Source: Pseudomonas cichorii
GTDB lineage: Bacteria; Pseudomonadota; Gammaproteobacteria; Pseudomonadales; Pseudomonadaceae
Assembly (NCBI RefSeq): GCF_003700275.1
Contig: NZ_RBRE01000051.1
Span: forward strand, 1-64,000
Reading direction: 5' to 3'
DNA: 64,000 nucleotides
Numbering within the stretch: the first letter of the stretch is position 1; each line of letters starts with the position of its first letter. Of the stretch, positions 25,935-36,022 are shown in pieces. The notes below the pieces were generated by a model, which had not been told where the DNA came from, did not search any database, and worked only from the letters and a program-made list of their open reading frames with translations. Position numbers and translations under genes: made by a program.

Positions 25935-27992
25935 ATGAGTGGGCTTCTATCGCCAGGTATTCGCCTGATGGGGCATTTTGGTTTCGCACGCAAGTTTCAG
26001 GTCCTGTTCCTGTTGTTCATGCTGCCGCTGCTGGGCAGCGTATGGATGATTGCTCAGGATTACCGGAACAAGCTTGCGGTCATTACGGGCGAGCAGTCGG
26101 GTGTGCGTCAGTTGTTGGTGCTTGATGACCTCGACGTCGAGTTGTCGGCACAACGTGACAACGCTGCCCGCTGGAAGGCCGCCGATATTCTTCGTGAGCC
26201 GACACCGGCTGCGAAAGCTGCCATTGCGAAGCTCGATGCCAATATTCCGAAAATCACTCAGGCGCTTGAGGCTGTGGGCGCCAAACTGACACAGGAAGGT
26301 GCCTCAGCCGATGCCATGGAGCGTTACAGGGCATTGCAGGCGTCCGTGAAGGGCCTGGACTCAGCTTCGTTGCGTACCGTCGGCTGGTGGCCGGATGGCT
26401 ATGATCGTTTTACCGCATCCTTGAGCCTGACCCAGGCGCTGCGTGAGCAAATCGCGATGGACAGCGGTTTGATTCTCGATCCATGGCTTGAAACCTACAT
26501 GCTGATGCAGCTCTCCACGCAGCAGATGCCGGATTTGATCGAGCGTATTGGCCGGATGGCCAGTATCGGTCAAACATCCGTGGCTTCAGGGCAGTTCAGT
26601 CTGCAAAGTCGTTTGCAGATGCGTGACCTGCGCAGCCGTATCGATGATGCCAAGGACCAGATGCACAAGGCGGGTAACCTGCTGTTGTCCAAGCTGCCTC
26701 CTGAGCTGGAGCCCTGGGCCGTCAAGTACAAGGCGACTTCGGCGATGATGGACAGCGAACTGAAAGTGCTCGACGAGGGCGTTTTTGGTGGCACCATCAA
26801 GCTCAAGCCCGAAGAGTTCGAGCGCAGCATCGATGCGTTGCTGGGCGGTCTGGCGCAGTTGCGCAAGCAGTCGTTGAACTCGCTCAACGATCGGCTGGAA
26901 TATTATCGCGACACCTCCAACATGCAGTTCATCCCGCTGGCGGTGACCTTCGGTGTGTTGATGCTGGTTGCGCTCTATCTGTTCGTCTGCCTGCAGTCTT
27001 CCATCCGCCGCAGTGCCAGCGGCATTACCACGCTCGCCGAGTCGCTGCGTGACGGCAACCTGTGCGTTGAGGTGTCGGTTGAGGGGCGTGATGAACTGGC
27101 AGCGATCAGCAAGGCGCTGAACGTTGCGGTGGTCCAACTGCGCACCAGCCTGTTGGGCGTCAATCACGAAACCCGGCAACTGGGCGATGCAGTGCTGACG
27201 CTCAATAACCAGTCCAACGGTACGCTCAGCGAGGTCGAAGAGCAGCAGTATCAGATCAGTCAGATCGCTGCGGCGGCCACTGAGCTGGCCGCGACTTCCC
27301 AAGGCGTGGCCAGAAGCTGCGAACAGGCTTCCGACAGTGCGCGTCAGACACGCAAGATCGCTGAAGAAAGCAGTCGCGATAGTCGCCGCACCACCGACAG
27401 CATCCAGCAGCTCAATCAGCGCCTGACCGATACGGCTGCGGCTCTGGGACGAGTCAGCGAACAGGGCCAGCAGATTCAGTCAGTCGTCGACGCGATTCGT
27501 GGCATTGCCGAACAGACTAACCTGCTGGCGCTCAACGCGGCCATTGAAGCTGCGCGGGCGGGTGAGCAGGGGCGTGGTTTTGCGGTGGTTGCCGATGAAG
27601 TGCGCAGTCTCTCGCAACGTACCCAGGCGTCGACTGCGGAAATCGCCGGCACCGTGGACAGCTTGCGCTCCACTGTGACCCAGGCGGTAAACCTGATGGA
27701 AGCCGCGTGCGGGCAGGCGGTCAACGATGCTCAATCGGTAACTGGCCTGGGTGTGCGACTGGGTGAAATTGCCAGTGCCGTGCAAGGCGTGACCGATACC
27801 CTGGTGCAGATTTCCACCGCCGTCGAAGAGCAGGCCACGACCGCTGATGAAGTCAGCAACAATATCCAGCAGGTCGATCAGGCGGCAGGTCGTTTGCTCG
27901 ATGGTGCCCGTGCCGTCAATCAGGCGGCTGACACCCTGAGCAAGGGCAGCCGTGCCTTGAACGACAATACGGCGCGCTTCCAGTTGGGGTAA
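25935..27992 (+). CDS. Methyl-accepting chemotaxis protein with large periplasmic domain
   Basis: A 685-residue transducer. Membrane segment at about residues 18-40 (FQVLFLLFMLPLLGSVWMI), a large helical periplasmic domain of about 290 residues, a second membrane span (FIPLAVTFGVLMLVALYLFVC), HAMP, and a complete signalling domain with the tip [20 protein letters not shown]. No C-terminal pentapeptide. The region around GWWPDGYDRFTASLSL and ILDPWLETYMLMQLS resembles helical-bimodular sensors found in pseudomonads. ATG 25935 has GGGGG at suitable spacing; ATG 25926 is less well placed. Ligand unknown. Confidence 0.88.
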   Translation: MSGLLSPGIRLMGHFGFARKFQVLFLLFMLPLLGSVWMIAQDYRNKLAVITGEQSGVRQLLVLDDLDVELSAQRDNAARWKAADILREPTPAAKAAIAKLDANIPKITQALEAVGAKLTQEGASADAMERYRALQASVKGLDSASLRTVGWWPDGYDRFTASLSLTQALREQIAMDSGLILDPWLETYMLMQLSTQQMPDLIERIGRMASIGQTSVASGQFSLQSRLQMRDLRSRIDDAKDQMHKAGNLLLSKLPPELEPWAVKYKATSAMMDSELKVLDEGVFGGTIKLKPEEFERSIDALLGGLAQLRKQSLNSLNDRLEYYRDTSNMQFIPLAVTFGVLMLVALYLFVCLQSSIRRSASGITTLAESLRDGNLCVEVSVEGRDELAAISKALNVAVVQLRTSLLGVNHETRQLGDAVLTLNNQSNGTLSEVEEQQYQISQIAAAATELAATSQGVARSCEQASDSARQTRKIAEESSRDSRRTTDSIQQLNQRLTDTAAALGRVSEQGQQIQSVVDAIRGIAEQTNLLALNAAIEAARAGEQGRGFAVVADEVRSLSQRTQASTAEIAGTVDSLRSTVTQAVNLMEAACGQAVNDAQSVTGLGVRLGEIASAVQGVTDTLVQISTAVEEQATTADEVSNNIQQVDQAAGRLLDGARAVNQAADTLSKGSRALNDNTARFQLG

Positions 27993-28020
27993 TCGGTCTC
28001 GGCAACAGCCTTGCCCAATC

Positions 28021-28053
28021 ACACCTCAATCGTCGGTTCGGCGGTTGAGGTGT
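28021..28053 (+). terminator. Terminator after the chemoreceptor gene
   Basis: ACACCTCAA (28021-28029) pairs with TTGAGGTGT (28045-28053), followed by TTT. Confidence 0.8.
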
Positions 28054-28093
28054 TTTGCATTATGGGCTCGCTGTTTTACGCCGCACAGGAACC

Positions 28094-30085
28094 TCAGACC
28101 GCTACAGGTGCCTTGATCCAGGTTGGCGTCACGCTTTGCAGTTGCACACCGGATTGCGGTTTGCCCAGCAGATAACCCTGGAATTCGTCCACGCCCATGG
28201 CATGCAGGCATTGCGCCTGGGCATGGGTTTCGATGCCTTCTGCGACGATTTTCAGGGAAAAGCGTTGGGCGATGAGTACTGCGCTTTCCACCACGGCCAG
28301 AGCCCGGTCATCCAGTTGGGCGACGAACGAGCGGTCGATCTTGATGCCGTCGATAGGCAGCTCGCGCAATCTGGAAAGCGATGAATAGCCAGTGCCGAAG
28401 TCGTCGATGTGGATATGCACGCCCAATTGTCTCAGGTGATGCAGCGACTCGAGAATGCGATCCTTCCAGGCTTCGTCGAACACCGACTCGGTGACTTCCA
28501 CGATCAGCCGGGCAGGCGACAGATGCTCAATGGCGAGAGTCCGGGCGACAAAGCGGGTGAAGCCGGGCGTTACCAACTGGCGTATGGATACGTTGACGGC
28601 CACCGAAGGCAGTTGCGTCGCGGTCTTCTCCCAGGTGGCAGCCGCTCTGCAGGCTTTCTGCAATACCCAGGCGCCCAGCTCGACGATCAGGTCCGACTCC
28701 TCGGCGATCGGAATGAATTCCTGTGGGCCGACAGCGCCCAGCGAAGGCGGATTCCAGCGCAGCAAGGCTTCGATGCACATCACCTCGCCGGTTTTTGCGG
28801 AGATCAACGGCTGGAAGACCAGCGACAGGCTTTCATCATGCACGGCATGGCGCAGGGCAATATTGATGTCGAGCTTGCGGCGCTGGATCCGGGCCAGTTC
28901 CTGATCGAAAAACACGATACGGCCACGGCCCTGACGCTTGGCTTCGGCCGAGGCCAGGTCGGCGGCCTGAAGCAGGTCTTCGATGTTTTCACCATCGTCA
29001 CCCTGTATGGCAATGCCGATGCTCACGCCGATGCGCAGTGAGGCCGAGTCGACTTCAAAGTTCTTGATCAGCGCTTCCCCAAGGGTTTCCGCCAGTTGCC
29101 ACGCCTGGCTGCGAATATCGAGCAATGGTGGGGTCACGACAATGAACTCGTCGCCGCCCCAGCGAGCAATGGAGGAGTTGTCGGGCAGCAAGGACTGCAA
29201 GCGTCTGGCAACGCCCTGCAGAATTTCGTCACCGCAGGCGTGGCCCAGCCCGTCGTTGATTTGCTTGAAGTGGTCGAGGTCGAGAAACAGGACGGCGCGC
29301 AATTGCGGCGCAGCATTTTCCAGCGGGCTTAGTTCGTACATCAGGCCACGCCGATTCGGCAGATCGGTAAGTGAGTCGTGATGGGCCAGGATGTGCAGGG
29401 AGCGGGTCCGATCAGCGACGCGCTCTTCAAGCTCGGCGTTGGTCGCAAGGACTTCCCTGGTGCGCAGGGTCAGTTGTTCGACCAGGTCCAGGTTTTCGTT
29501 CTGCAACTCGATGGATTTGCGTAGCCGCGCATAGTTGTTGCGATGGCCGGCGATCATCAGGCAGTAAAACACTACGCCAATGACGCTGAGAATCCACTGC
29601 GACGGGGTCTGCACGGCCAGTTGGAAGCACGCAGGCAGCATCATCAGGCCGAAATACACCGGGCCCATGATGCGCATCGGCGCGAGAATTCCGCTGGCAC
29701 CGCCGGCCATGGCCGACACCACCATGATGATCAGGTACTGCTGGGCCGGTGGATAGGTGTTGAATTCGCTCAGGATCAGAATCGCCCACAGCAGACCGGT
29801 GGCGAACAACCCGGCGCCTTGAAGCTGCCAGGCTCGCTCAAGCCATTCGATCGACTGACCCTTGGGCGTATAGACGTCTTTGATCAGGTAACGATGCAAG
29901 GCCCAGCGAATGCTCAGCGTGAGCACCGTGACGGCCAGCCAGACCCAGCTCCACTCCGTTTCGGTTTCCGAGGTCTGGACCAGCAGCACTACACCGATTG
30001 CGGCGACCAGTTGAGCCCACAGACCTGCAAGGTTGCTGCCTAACGTGTATTGCAGAAGCTCAGCCTTCAGATGGGCCTTGTTCAT
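28094..30085 (-). CDS. Membrane-anchored GGDEF-EAL cyclic-di-GMP protein
   Basis: A 663-residue protein with an N-terminal block of about six hydrophobic helices (residues 15-185, MASE-like), a short coiled linker, a GGDEF domain with intact ARWGGDEF, and an EAL domain with intact IEALLRW, DDFGTGYSSL and QGYLLGKP. Both the diguanylate cyclase and phosphodiesterase signatures look complete. The RxxD product-inhibition site is not present at the usual position before GGDEF. Net activity cannot be predicted. It is monocistronic, convergent with the chemoreceptor. Confidence 0.9.
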   Translation of the reverse strand: MNKAHLKAELLQYTLGSNLAGLWAQLVAAIGVVLLVQTSETETEWSWVWLAVTVLTLSIRWALHRYLIKDVYTPKGQSIEWLERAWQLQGAGLFATGLLWAILILSEFNTYPPAQQYLIIMVVSAMAGGASGILAPMRIMGPVYFGLMMLPACFQLAVQTPSQWILSVIGVVFYCLMIAGHRNNYARLRKSIELQNENLDLVEQLTLRTREVLATNAELEERVADRTRSLHILAHHDSLTDLPNRRGLMYELSPLENAAPQLRAVLFLDLDHFKQINDGLGHACGDEILQGVARRLQSLLPDNSSIARWGGDEFIVVTPPLLDIRSQAWQLAETLGEALIKNFEVDSASLRIGVSIGIAIQGDDGENIEDLLQAADLASAEAKRQGRGRIVFFDQELARIQRRKLDINIALRHAVHDESLSLVFQPLISAKTGEVMCIEALLRWNPPSLGAVGPQEFIPIAEESDLIVELGAWVLQKACRAAATWEKTATQLPSVAVNVSIRQLVTPGFTRFVARTLAIEHLSPARLIVEVTESVFDEAWKDRILESLHHLRQLGVHIHIDDFGTGYSSLSRLRELPIDGIKIDRSFVAQLDDRALAVVESAVLIAQRFSLKIVAEGIETHAQAQCLHAMGVDEFQGYLLGKPQSGVQLQSVTPTWIKAPVAV

Positions 30086-30448
30086 CTTGTCTTTCCCGAC
30101 AGGTACTTTCTATGGGCGTCCGTTTGTAAGGTGAGATCCATGGGGTAGAGAAGCAGACTGCATTCCTGTGGTGAGCCTGGCCAGATGCGCTACAAGGCTC
30201 TGGGGCTGAATGCATCTTTGATCCAAATGATGGCTAAATGCAATCACTATCGAGATCGCTGTGACAATCCTGCGAGCACATGGTCAAGCCGTTATCGGCC
30301 GCGTGAGGGAAGAGCTTGAGCAATCAGTCATCGGCAAGGTCCGGGACGCTGTTTGCTGGCGGGTCTGGAGAGGGGATAGGTGCAGAAGGGAAGCCTTTAG
30401 CTACTGCAAGTAGCTAAAGGCAGACGCGAGCAACTGTCTTGCGGGCGT
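30086..30448. other. Intergenic region between rmlA and the GGDEF-EAL gene
   Basis: 363 bp. Contains the promoter region of the GGDEF-EAL gene and the rmlA terminator hairpin (30393-30421). No gene seen. Confidence 0.5.
30393..30421 (-). terminator. Hairpin terminator of the rml operon
   Basis: 13-bp perfect stem GCCTTTAGCTACT (30393-30405) with AGTAGCTAAAGGC (30409-30421), 3-nt loop, 28 bp beyond the rmlA stop. The T-run is weak. Confidence 0.7.
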
Positions 30449-31339
30449 TTAGAAAGAGCCCATGTCCAACAGTTTTTGCAGGTATTGCCCGTAGCCGGTC
30501 TTTTTCAGTTTTTCAGCCTGCTCACTCAATTGCTGAGCCGTGATCCAGCCGTTGGTGTAGGCGATCTCTTCAAGACAGGCCACTTTCCAGCCCTGGCGCT
30601 GCTCGATGGTGTGCACGAAGTGGCTGGCTTCCAGTAGGGACTCATGAGTCCCGGTATCCAGCCACGCAAAACCACGGCCCAGGATTTCCACCGTCAGGTT
30701 TTTCTGCTCCAGATAGGCGCTGTTCACATCGGTGATTTCCAGTTCGCCACGCTCGGAAGGCTTGATGTTGCGGGCGATATCGACCACCTGGTTATCGTAG
30801 AAATACAGGCCGGTGACGGCATAGCTGGATTTCGGATTGGCCGGTTTTTCTTCGATGCTCAATGCCCGACCGCTTTCGTCGAACTCCACTACGCCAAAAC
30901 GCTCTGGATCGGAGACGTGGTAGCCGAATACCGTTGCACCGCTGCTTTGCTGGGTGGCGGCGTGCAGTTTTTCCGAGAAGTGCTGGCCGTAGAAAATGTT
31001 ATCGCCAAGGATCAGGCAGCATGGGTCCTTGCCAATGAACTCTTCACCGATCAGAAAGGCCTGGGCCAGGCCATCCGGGCTTGGCTGTTCTGCATAGCTG
31101 AGTTCGATGCCGTATTGGCTGCCGTCGCCCAGCAGTTTGCGGAACGAGGGCAGATCGTCAGGCGTGGAAATAATCAGGATTTCGCGCATCCCTGCCAGCA
31201 TCAATACCGACAGCGGGTAGAAAATCATCGGCTTGTCGTAGATCGGCAGCATTTGTTTGGACACGCCGAGGGTCAACGGATGCAGGCGAGTGCCCGAGCC
31301 ACCAGCCAGGATGATGCCTTTACGATTGGTCGTGATCAT
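30449..31339 (-). CDS. rfbA: Glucose-1-phosphate thymidylyltransferase
   Basis: A 296-residue nucleotidyltransferase making dTDP-glucose from glucose-1-phosphate and dTTP. The signature [11 protein letters not shown] follows the N-terminal strand, with GDNIFYG, IEEKP and WLDTGT further on. Last gene of rmlB-rmlD-rmlA; its ATG overlaps the rmlD stop by 4 nt. It is also the allosteric control point of dTDP-rhamnose synthesis. Confidence 0.95.
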   Translation of the reverse strand: MITTNRKGIILAGGSGTRLHPLTLGVSKQMLPIYDKPMIFYPLSVLMLAGMREILIISTPDDLPSFRKLLGDGSQYGIELSYAEQPSPDGLAQAFLIGEEFIGKDPCCLILGDNIFYGQHFSEKLHAATQQSSGATVFGYHVSDPERFGVVEFDESGRALSIEEKPANPKSSYAVTGLYFYDNQVVDIARNIKPSERGELEITDVNSAYLEQKNLTVEILGRGFAWLDTGTHESLLEASHFVHTIEQRQGWKVACLEEIAYTNGWITAQQLSEQAEKLKKTGYGQYLQKLLDMGSF

Positions 31340-32241
31340 TTGTTCAGGGTTTCCATGAGCATTCGGGTTACACCACTTTGCCAATCCGGCAAGTGCAGGG
31401 AAAAGGCCTTACGCAGTTTTTCTGTGTTCAGACGCGAGTTCAGAGGCCGTTGCGCAGGAGTCGGGTAATCGACTGTTCCGATTGGGGTGACGGTTTCTAC
31501 TGCCAGTCGCTCACCATTGGCCCGGGCAAAGTCGATGACATATTGCGCGTAGGCGTGCCATGACACTTCGCCTGTCGGCACCAGATGATAGATCCCGCTG
31601 AGTTCCGGGCGAGTGAGGACCTGTTGCAGAGTCGCAGCCGTGACATCCGCCAGCAGCTCGGCGCTTGTTGGGGCGCCGAGCTGATCGGCAATCACATTGA
31701 GCGTCGTGCGCTCCCTGGCGAGGCGCAGCATGGTCTTGGCAAAGTTGTTGCCGCGTGCGGCGTACACCCAACTGGTACGAAAGATCAGGTGCTTGCAGCC
31801 CGAGGCGCTAATCAGTTGCTCGCCTTCGAGCTTGGTTGCGCCGTAATGGTTGACCGGCGAAACCGCATCGGTTTCTTTCCAGGCGCTTGTGCCTGTGCCA
31901 TCGAACACATAGTCGGTCGAATAGTGAACCAGCAGGGCGTCGAGCCGGCAGGCCTCTTCGGCCATGACCTGGCTGGCCAGGGCATTTATCTGACGGGCTG
32001 CGTCACGTTCTGTCTCAGCCTTGTCGACGGCGGTATAGGCGGCAGCATTGACGATGACCTGAGGCTGGACACGAGCAATCGCTTCCCGCAAGCCGTCCGG
32101 GTTGCTCAGGTCGCCTGACAGCTCGCCATAAGCGGTCTGCGCGGTATGCCTGTCCAGCGCTATGACTTCGCCAAGCACGGCAAGCGAGCGCTGCAACTCC
32201 CATCCAACCTGACCGTTTTTCCCAAGCAGAAGAATTTTCAT
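31336..32241 (-). CDS. rfbD: dTDP-4-dehydrorhamnose reductase
   Basis: A 301-residue extended SDR enzyme that reduces dTDP-4-keto-L-rhamnose to dTDP-L-rhamnose with NAD(P)H. Seen are [10 protein letters not shown] (nucleotide-binding Gly motif), STDYVFDG, and the catalytic YGATK. It overlaps rmlB and rmlA by 4 nt each. Confidence 0.95.
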   Translation of the reverse strand: MKILLLGKNGQVGWELQRSLAVLGEVIALDRHTAQTAYGELSGDLSNPDGLREAIARVQPQVIVNAAAYTAVDKAETERDAARQINALASQVMAEEACRLDALLVHYSTDYVFDGTGTSAWKETDAVSPVNHYGATKLEGEQLISASGCKHLIFRTSWVYAARGNNFAKTMLRLARERTTLNVIADQLGAPTSAELLADVTAATLQQVLTRPELSGIYHLVPTGEVSWHAYAQYVIDFARANGERLAVETVTPIGTVDYPTPAQRPLNSRLNTEKLRKAFSLHLPDWQSGVTRMLMETLNK

Positions 32242-33314
32242 ACTGTTCCGGTGCGCGTGGCGTAGTTTTTATCGATCCATTGTTGATAACTACCGCTTTT
32301 CACATGAGCGACCCATTCCGGGTTGTCGAGGTACCACTGCACGGTCTTGCGGATACCGGACTCGAAACTTTCCTCGGGTGTCCAGCCCAGCTCACGCTGA
32401 ATCTTGCTGGCGTCGATTGCATAGCGTAGATCATGTCCGGGACGGTCCTGAACATAAGTGATCAGATCCGCATGCGGACGGAACGCCGAATCGGGACGAA
32501 GCTGGTCGAGCAGGGCGCAGACGGTATGCACCACTTCGATGTTCTGCTTCTCGTTGTGACCGCCGATATTGTACGTCTCGCCGATCTCGCCTTCGGTCAC
32601 GACCTTGTACAGGGCGCGGGCGTGATCTTCCACGTACAGCCAGTCACGGACCTGATTGCCCTTGCCGTAGATCGGCAGTGGCTTGCCTTCCAGGGCATTG
32701 AGAATGATCAGCGGGATCAGCTTCTCGGGGAAATGGCATGGCCCGTAGTTGTTCGAGCAGTTGGTGACCAGAGTCGGCAAACCATAGGTGCGAGTCCAGG
32801 CGCGGACCAGATGGTCGGAGCTGGCTTTACTGGCCGAGTACGGCGAGCTTGGCTGATAAGGCGTGGTTTCGGTGAACAGGTCTTCCGGCCCCTCGAGGTC
32901 GCCATACACTTCATCGGTGGAAATGTGATGGAAGCGGAATGCAGCCTTGCGCGTATCGTCCAGCCCGTTCCAGTAGCCGCGCGCGGCTTCCAGCAGCGTG
33001 TAGGTGCCGATGATGTTGGTCTGGATGAACTCGGAAGGTCCGCTGATCGAGCGGTCGACATGCGACTCGGCCGCCAGGTGCATCACGGCATCGGGCTGAT
33101 GCTCGCGAAATACCCGGTCAAGCTGTTCGCGGTTGCAGATGTCCACATGCTCGAAAGCGTAACGCTCGCTGTTGTCCACCGCTTGCAGGGATTCGAGATT
33201 GCCTGCATAGGTCAGCTTGTCGACGTTGACCACGGCATCGGTCGTGTTGGCGATGATGTGGCGAATGACCGCCGAGCCGATGAAGCCTGCACCACCTGTT
33301 ACTAAAATCTTCAC
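32238..33314 (-). CDS. rfbB: dTDP-glucose 4,6-dehydratase
   Basis: A 358-residue extended SDR enzyme converting dTDP-glucose to the 4-keto-6-deoxy sugar. TGGAGFIG at the N-terminus, the STDEVYGD loop with catalytic Asp/Glu, and YSASK are present. First gene of the operon, which supplies L-rhamnose for LPS or rhamnolipid. No rmlC (epimerase) gene is next to it. Confidence 0.96.
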   Translation of the reverse strand: MKILVTGGAGFIGSAVIRHIIANTTDAVVNVDKLTYAGNLESLQAVDNSERYAFEHVDICNREQLDRVFREHQPDAVMHLAAESHVDRSISGPSEFIQTNIIGTYTLLEAARGYWNGLDDTRKAAFRFHHISTDEVYGDLEGPEDLFTETTPYQPSSPYSASKASSDHLVRAWTRTYGLPTLVTNCSNNYGPCHFPEKLIPLIILNALEGKPLPIYGKGNQVRDWLYVEDHARALYKVVTEGEIGETYNIGGHNEKQNIEVVHTVCALLDQLRPDSAFRPHADLITYVQDRPGHDLRYAIDASKIQRELGWTPEESFESGIRKTVQWYLDNPEWVAHVKSGSYQQWIDKNYATRTGTV

Positions 33315-33467
33315 GAGAGTTTTTACCTTGGGTTCTTACAAGACTTCACGAGGCTCTGCCATTTTGATGGGGCCGTCCTGATACCTTGCCGTTCATTGAG
33401 TGCGCGAGCTTTCGGAGGTCGCGACTGTAAGGGACAAGCTGACCTGACGATAGTACAAGGCGGTATT

Positions 33468-33779
33468 TTACATGGAAAAATCGCCATCGTAGGCTTTGCT
33501 CAGCAATCGCTCGATCTGCGCCAGTTCCCAGGTGCTCAGCAGGCTGATCGGATCAGTGCCGTAGCGTTGAGTATCCAGGCTCCATTCCCGGCCTTCGGGG
33601 CTCAGATAATGCTGGCAATGCTGCAGATGGTTCTCGCTGAAATCGAGGGTCAGGCACCAGTCATCGACAGTGATACGTAACAAACCTGATGCGAGTGATT
33701 GTTCGAGACGTAGCAGGCGAATGCCCTGGGCTGCGTCTCGCAATTGCTGATAGACCTCGCGGGCGCTCAGTGGCTGCAT
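33468..33779 (-). CDS. Small hypothetical protein next to the LysR regulator
   Basis: A 103-residue soluble protein I do not recognise. It is predicted mixed alpha/beta, with a strand-rich middle (LLRITVDDWCLTLDFSEN) and a helical C-terminus (STWELAQIERLLSKA). The ATG follows the LysR stop codon with no gap, so it is almost surely cotranscribed with and translationally coupled to that regulator. No membrane segment or signal peptide. Confidence 0.7.
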   Translation of the reverse strand: MQPLSAREVYQQLRDAAQGIRLLRLEQSLASGLLRITVDDWCLTLDFSENHLQHCQHYLSPEGREWSLDTQRYGTDPISLLSTWELAQIERLLSKAYDGDFSM

Positions 33780-34691
33780 CTATATCACTCCCGGCAAACG
33801 ATTTTTTTCAAACTGGCTGCAACCACTCCAGAAACGCTCAAGCCTGGTCGAGATGAATTTGTCGCGATGGCGGATCAGGAAAAAACGTCGGGTAAAGGAC
33901 GGCAGGCCCGCGTCCAGAGCCTTTAATTGCCGTGACGCCAGCAGGTCGGCAACCACCCAGCGCGACAGGCAACTGATACCGATGCCTTGCGCCAGCGTGT
34001 GCTTGATGGCTTCGGAGCTGCCGATCTGGCGGATATCGGACAGACCATGCAAATGCCGCAGCAGCAATTGTTCGACCACTTCCCGGGTACCCGAGCCCGG
34101 CTCGCGCAGCAGCCATTCGGCGCCTTGCAGATCGCTCAGGCTGACATCCGGTTGTTGCGCCAGTGGATGCTGGCGGCCGGCGACGATCAACAGTTCATCC
34201 ACCAGCCAGGGCTCGGCACTGAGTTCGGGCAAGTGGCACGGACCTTCGATCAGCCCCATGTCGATTTCAAAGTCAGCGACTTTCCTGGCAATGGCCATGC
34301 TGTTGCCCATCGCGACATCGACCCGCAATAGAGGCGCCGACTGTTGTAACTCTCCAAGGATCAGCGGCAGCACATAATTGCCGATGGTAGTGCTGCAACC
34401 CACCCGCAGGCGGGTTTTCATATCCGCATTACCGGCCAGGAAACCGGCTTCGATCTGTTGGGCGCTTTCGAGCATTTTTCTGGCCTGAGGCAGCAGGGCA
34501 TGGCCGTTGTCGTTCAGCACCAGACGCTTGCCTACCCGATCGAACAGGCGTGTTTCCAGAGCGCTTTCCAGTTCGTTCAGCGCTGCGCTGGTAGCCGATT
34601 GCGAGAGCGATACCGCCAGTGCCGCGCTGGTCGTGCCGCCATGTTGGGCAATGGCGCAGAAGATTTGCAATTGACGAAGACTCAGCTTCAC
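33780..34691 (-). CDS. LysR-family regulator, YeiE-like
   Basis: A 303-residue LysR regulator. The DNA-binding helix (SLSQSATSAALNELESALETRLFDRVGKRLVLN) and effector-domain segments (GCSTTIGNYVLPLIL, DIGFIEGPCH-like, REPGSGTREVVEQLL, GSSEAIKHTLAQGIGISCLSR) match E. coli YeiE, implicated in sulfite tolerance and iron homeostasis. Divergent from a TDT-family transporter across a palindrome-rich 103-bp gap, so it probably controls that gene. Confidence 0.88.
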   Translation of the reverse strand: MKLSLRQLQIFCAIAQHGGTTSAALAVSLSQSATSAALNELESALETRLFDRVGKRLVLNDNGHALLPQARKMLESAQQIEAGFLAGNADMKTRLRVGCSTTIGNYVLPLILGELQQSAPLLRVDVAMGNSMAIARKVADFEIDMGLIEGPCHLPELSAEPWLVDELLIVAGRQHPLAQQPDVSLSDLQGAEWLLREPGSGTREVVEQLLLRHLHGLSDIRQIGSSEAIKHTLAQGIGISCLSRWVVADLLASRQLKALDAGLPSFTRRFFLIRHRDKFISTRLERFWSGCSQFEKNRLPGVI

Positions 34692-34707
34692 TTTATCTAC
34701 CTGAAAA

Positions 34708-34732
34708 ATAGGTAATTAAAACCTATATTACC
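34708..34732. promoter_or_regulatory. Candidate LysR operator, interlocking inverted repeats
   Basis: ATAGGT (34708-34713) with ACCTAT (34721-34726), and GGTAAT (34711-34716) with ATTACC (34727-34732). AT-rich interlocked palindromes in the divergent promoter region fit a LysR-type recognition and activation site. Confidence 0.5.
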
Positions 34733-34794
34733 CATTTTTATAACTATTTTGCTTTCTCTAGACTTCGCCCATGTCATCCAGCAGGAATATGCAC

Positions 34795-35982
34795 ATGAGC
34801 GAAACCAGGCCCGCAGCGATCATGGGATATGCCCGTCCACTGGCGGCTCTTTCGGCACCCCGTGAAGTCATCCGGCAATTCACACCTAACTGGTTCGCGG
34901 CGACCATGGGCACCGGCGTGCTGGCTCTGGCGCTGGGACAACTGCCGTTCTCTGCGCCTTGGCTCAAGGGCCTGGGCGAGCTCCTGTGGTTGTTCAATAT
35001 CGGTTTGTTCGTGCTCTTCAGCGTGATGTACGCGAGTCGCTGGATACTGTTTTTCGATGAGGCCAAACAGGTTTTCGGCCACTCCACGGTTTCAATGTTC
35101 TTCGGCACGATTCCCATGGGGCTGGCCACGATCATCAACGGGCTGCTTATGTACGGGCTGCCGCGCTGGGGCATTTCGGTGATTGCGCTGGCCGAGGCCT
35201 TATGGTGGATCGACGTGGCGATGGCGCTGGCCTGTGGGGTGCTGATTCCCTTCATGATGTTTACCCGCCAGCAACACAGCATTGATCAGATGACCGCGGT
35301 GTGGCTGTTGCCGGTAGTGGCTGCCGAAGTCGCTGCGGCCAGTGGTGCACTGCTTGCGCCACACCTGGCTGATAACGGCGCACAGTTCGGCATGCTGATC
35401 ACCAGCTATGTGCTGTGGGCGTATTCGGTGCCGGTGGCCTTGAGCATTCTGGTGATCCTGCTGTTGCGCATGGCACTGCACAAGTTGCCTCATGAAAGCA
35501 TGGCTGCCTCGAGCTGGCTGTCGCTGGGCCCGATTGGCACCGGCGCCCTTGGCATGCTGGTACTGGGCAGCGACGCCCCGGCAATCTTTGCCGCTCAGGG
35601 TCTGGCGGGCATTGGTGCTGTGGCTGAAGGCATCGGCCTGATTGTCGGCATTCTTTTCTGGGGGCTGGGTTTGTGGTGGATGGCGCTCGCGCTGTTGATC
35701 ACCGTGCGTTACTTCAAGGCCGGCGTGCCGTTCAATCTGGGCTGGTGGGGCTTTATCTTCCCGTTGGGTGTGTATGCTGTCACCACGTTGAAGCTCGGCG
35801 CGATATTGCACCTGTGGTTTTTCGATGTGCTGGGCGTGGCGCTGGTTGTGTTGCTTGCGGTGATGTGGTGGATAGTCGCTTCCCGAACCCTGGCTGGTGC
35901 CTATCGCGGCAACCTGTTCGTATCGCCCTGCATCGCTTCGCTGAACAAGGTCGTCGGTGCATGTACTGCACAGAAAAGCTGA
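34795..35982 (+). CDS. TDT-family (SLAC1/TehA/Ssu1) transporter, possible sulfite exporter
   Basis: A 395-residue membrane protein with about ten transmembrane helices; FTPNWFAATMGTGVLAL near the N-terminus is the family hallmark shared with Ssu1 sulfite pumps and TehA. Pairing with a YeiE-like regulator points to sulfite efflux, which is inference. ATG 34795 has AGGA 8 nt upstream; an ATG at 34771 is in frame but less well supported. Confidence 0.82.
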   Translation: MSETRPAAIMGYARPLAALSAPREVIRQFTPNWFAATMGTGVLALALGQLPFSAPWLKGLGELLWLFNIGLFVLFSVMYASRWILFFDEAKQVFGHSTVSMFFGTIPMGLATIINGLLMYGLPRWGISVIALAEALWWIDVAMALACGVLIPFMMFTRQQHSIDQMTAVWLLPVVAAEVAAASGALLAPHLADNGAQFGMLITSYVLWAYSVPVALSILVILLLRMALHKLPHESMAASSWLSLGPIGTGALGMLVLGSDAPAIFAAQGLAGIGAVAEGIGLIVGILFWGLGLWWMALALLITVRYFKAGVPFNLGWWGFIFPLGVYAVTTLKLGAILHLWFFDVLGVALVVLLAVMWWIVASRTLAGAYRGNLFVSPCIASLNKVVGACTAQKS

Positions 35983-36022
35983 ATCCGGCCTGGCCGTATT
36001 GAATGATGGAGGCGTTTGCCGG

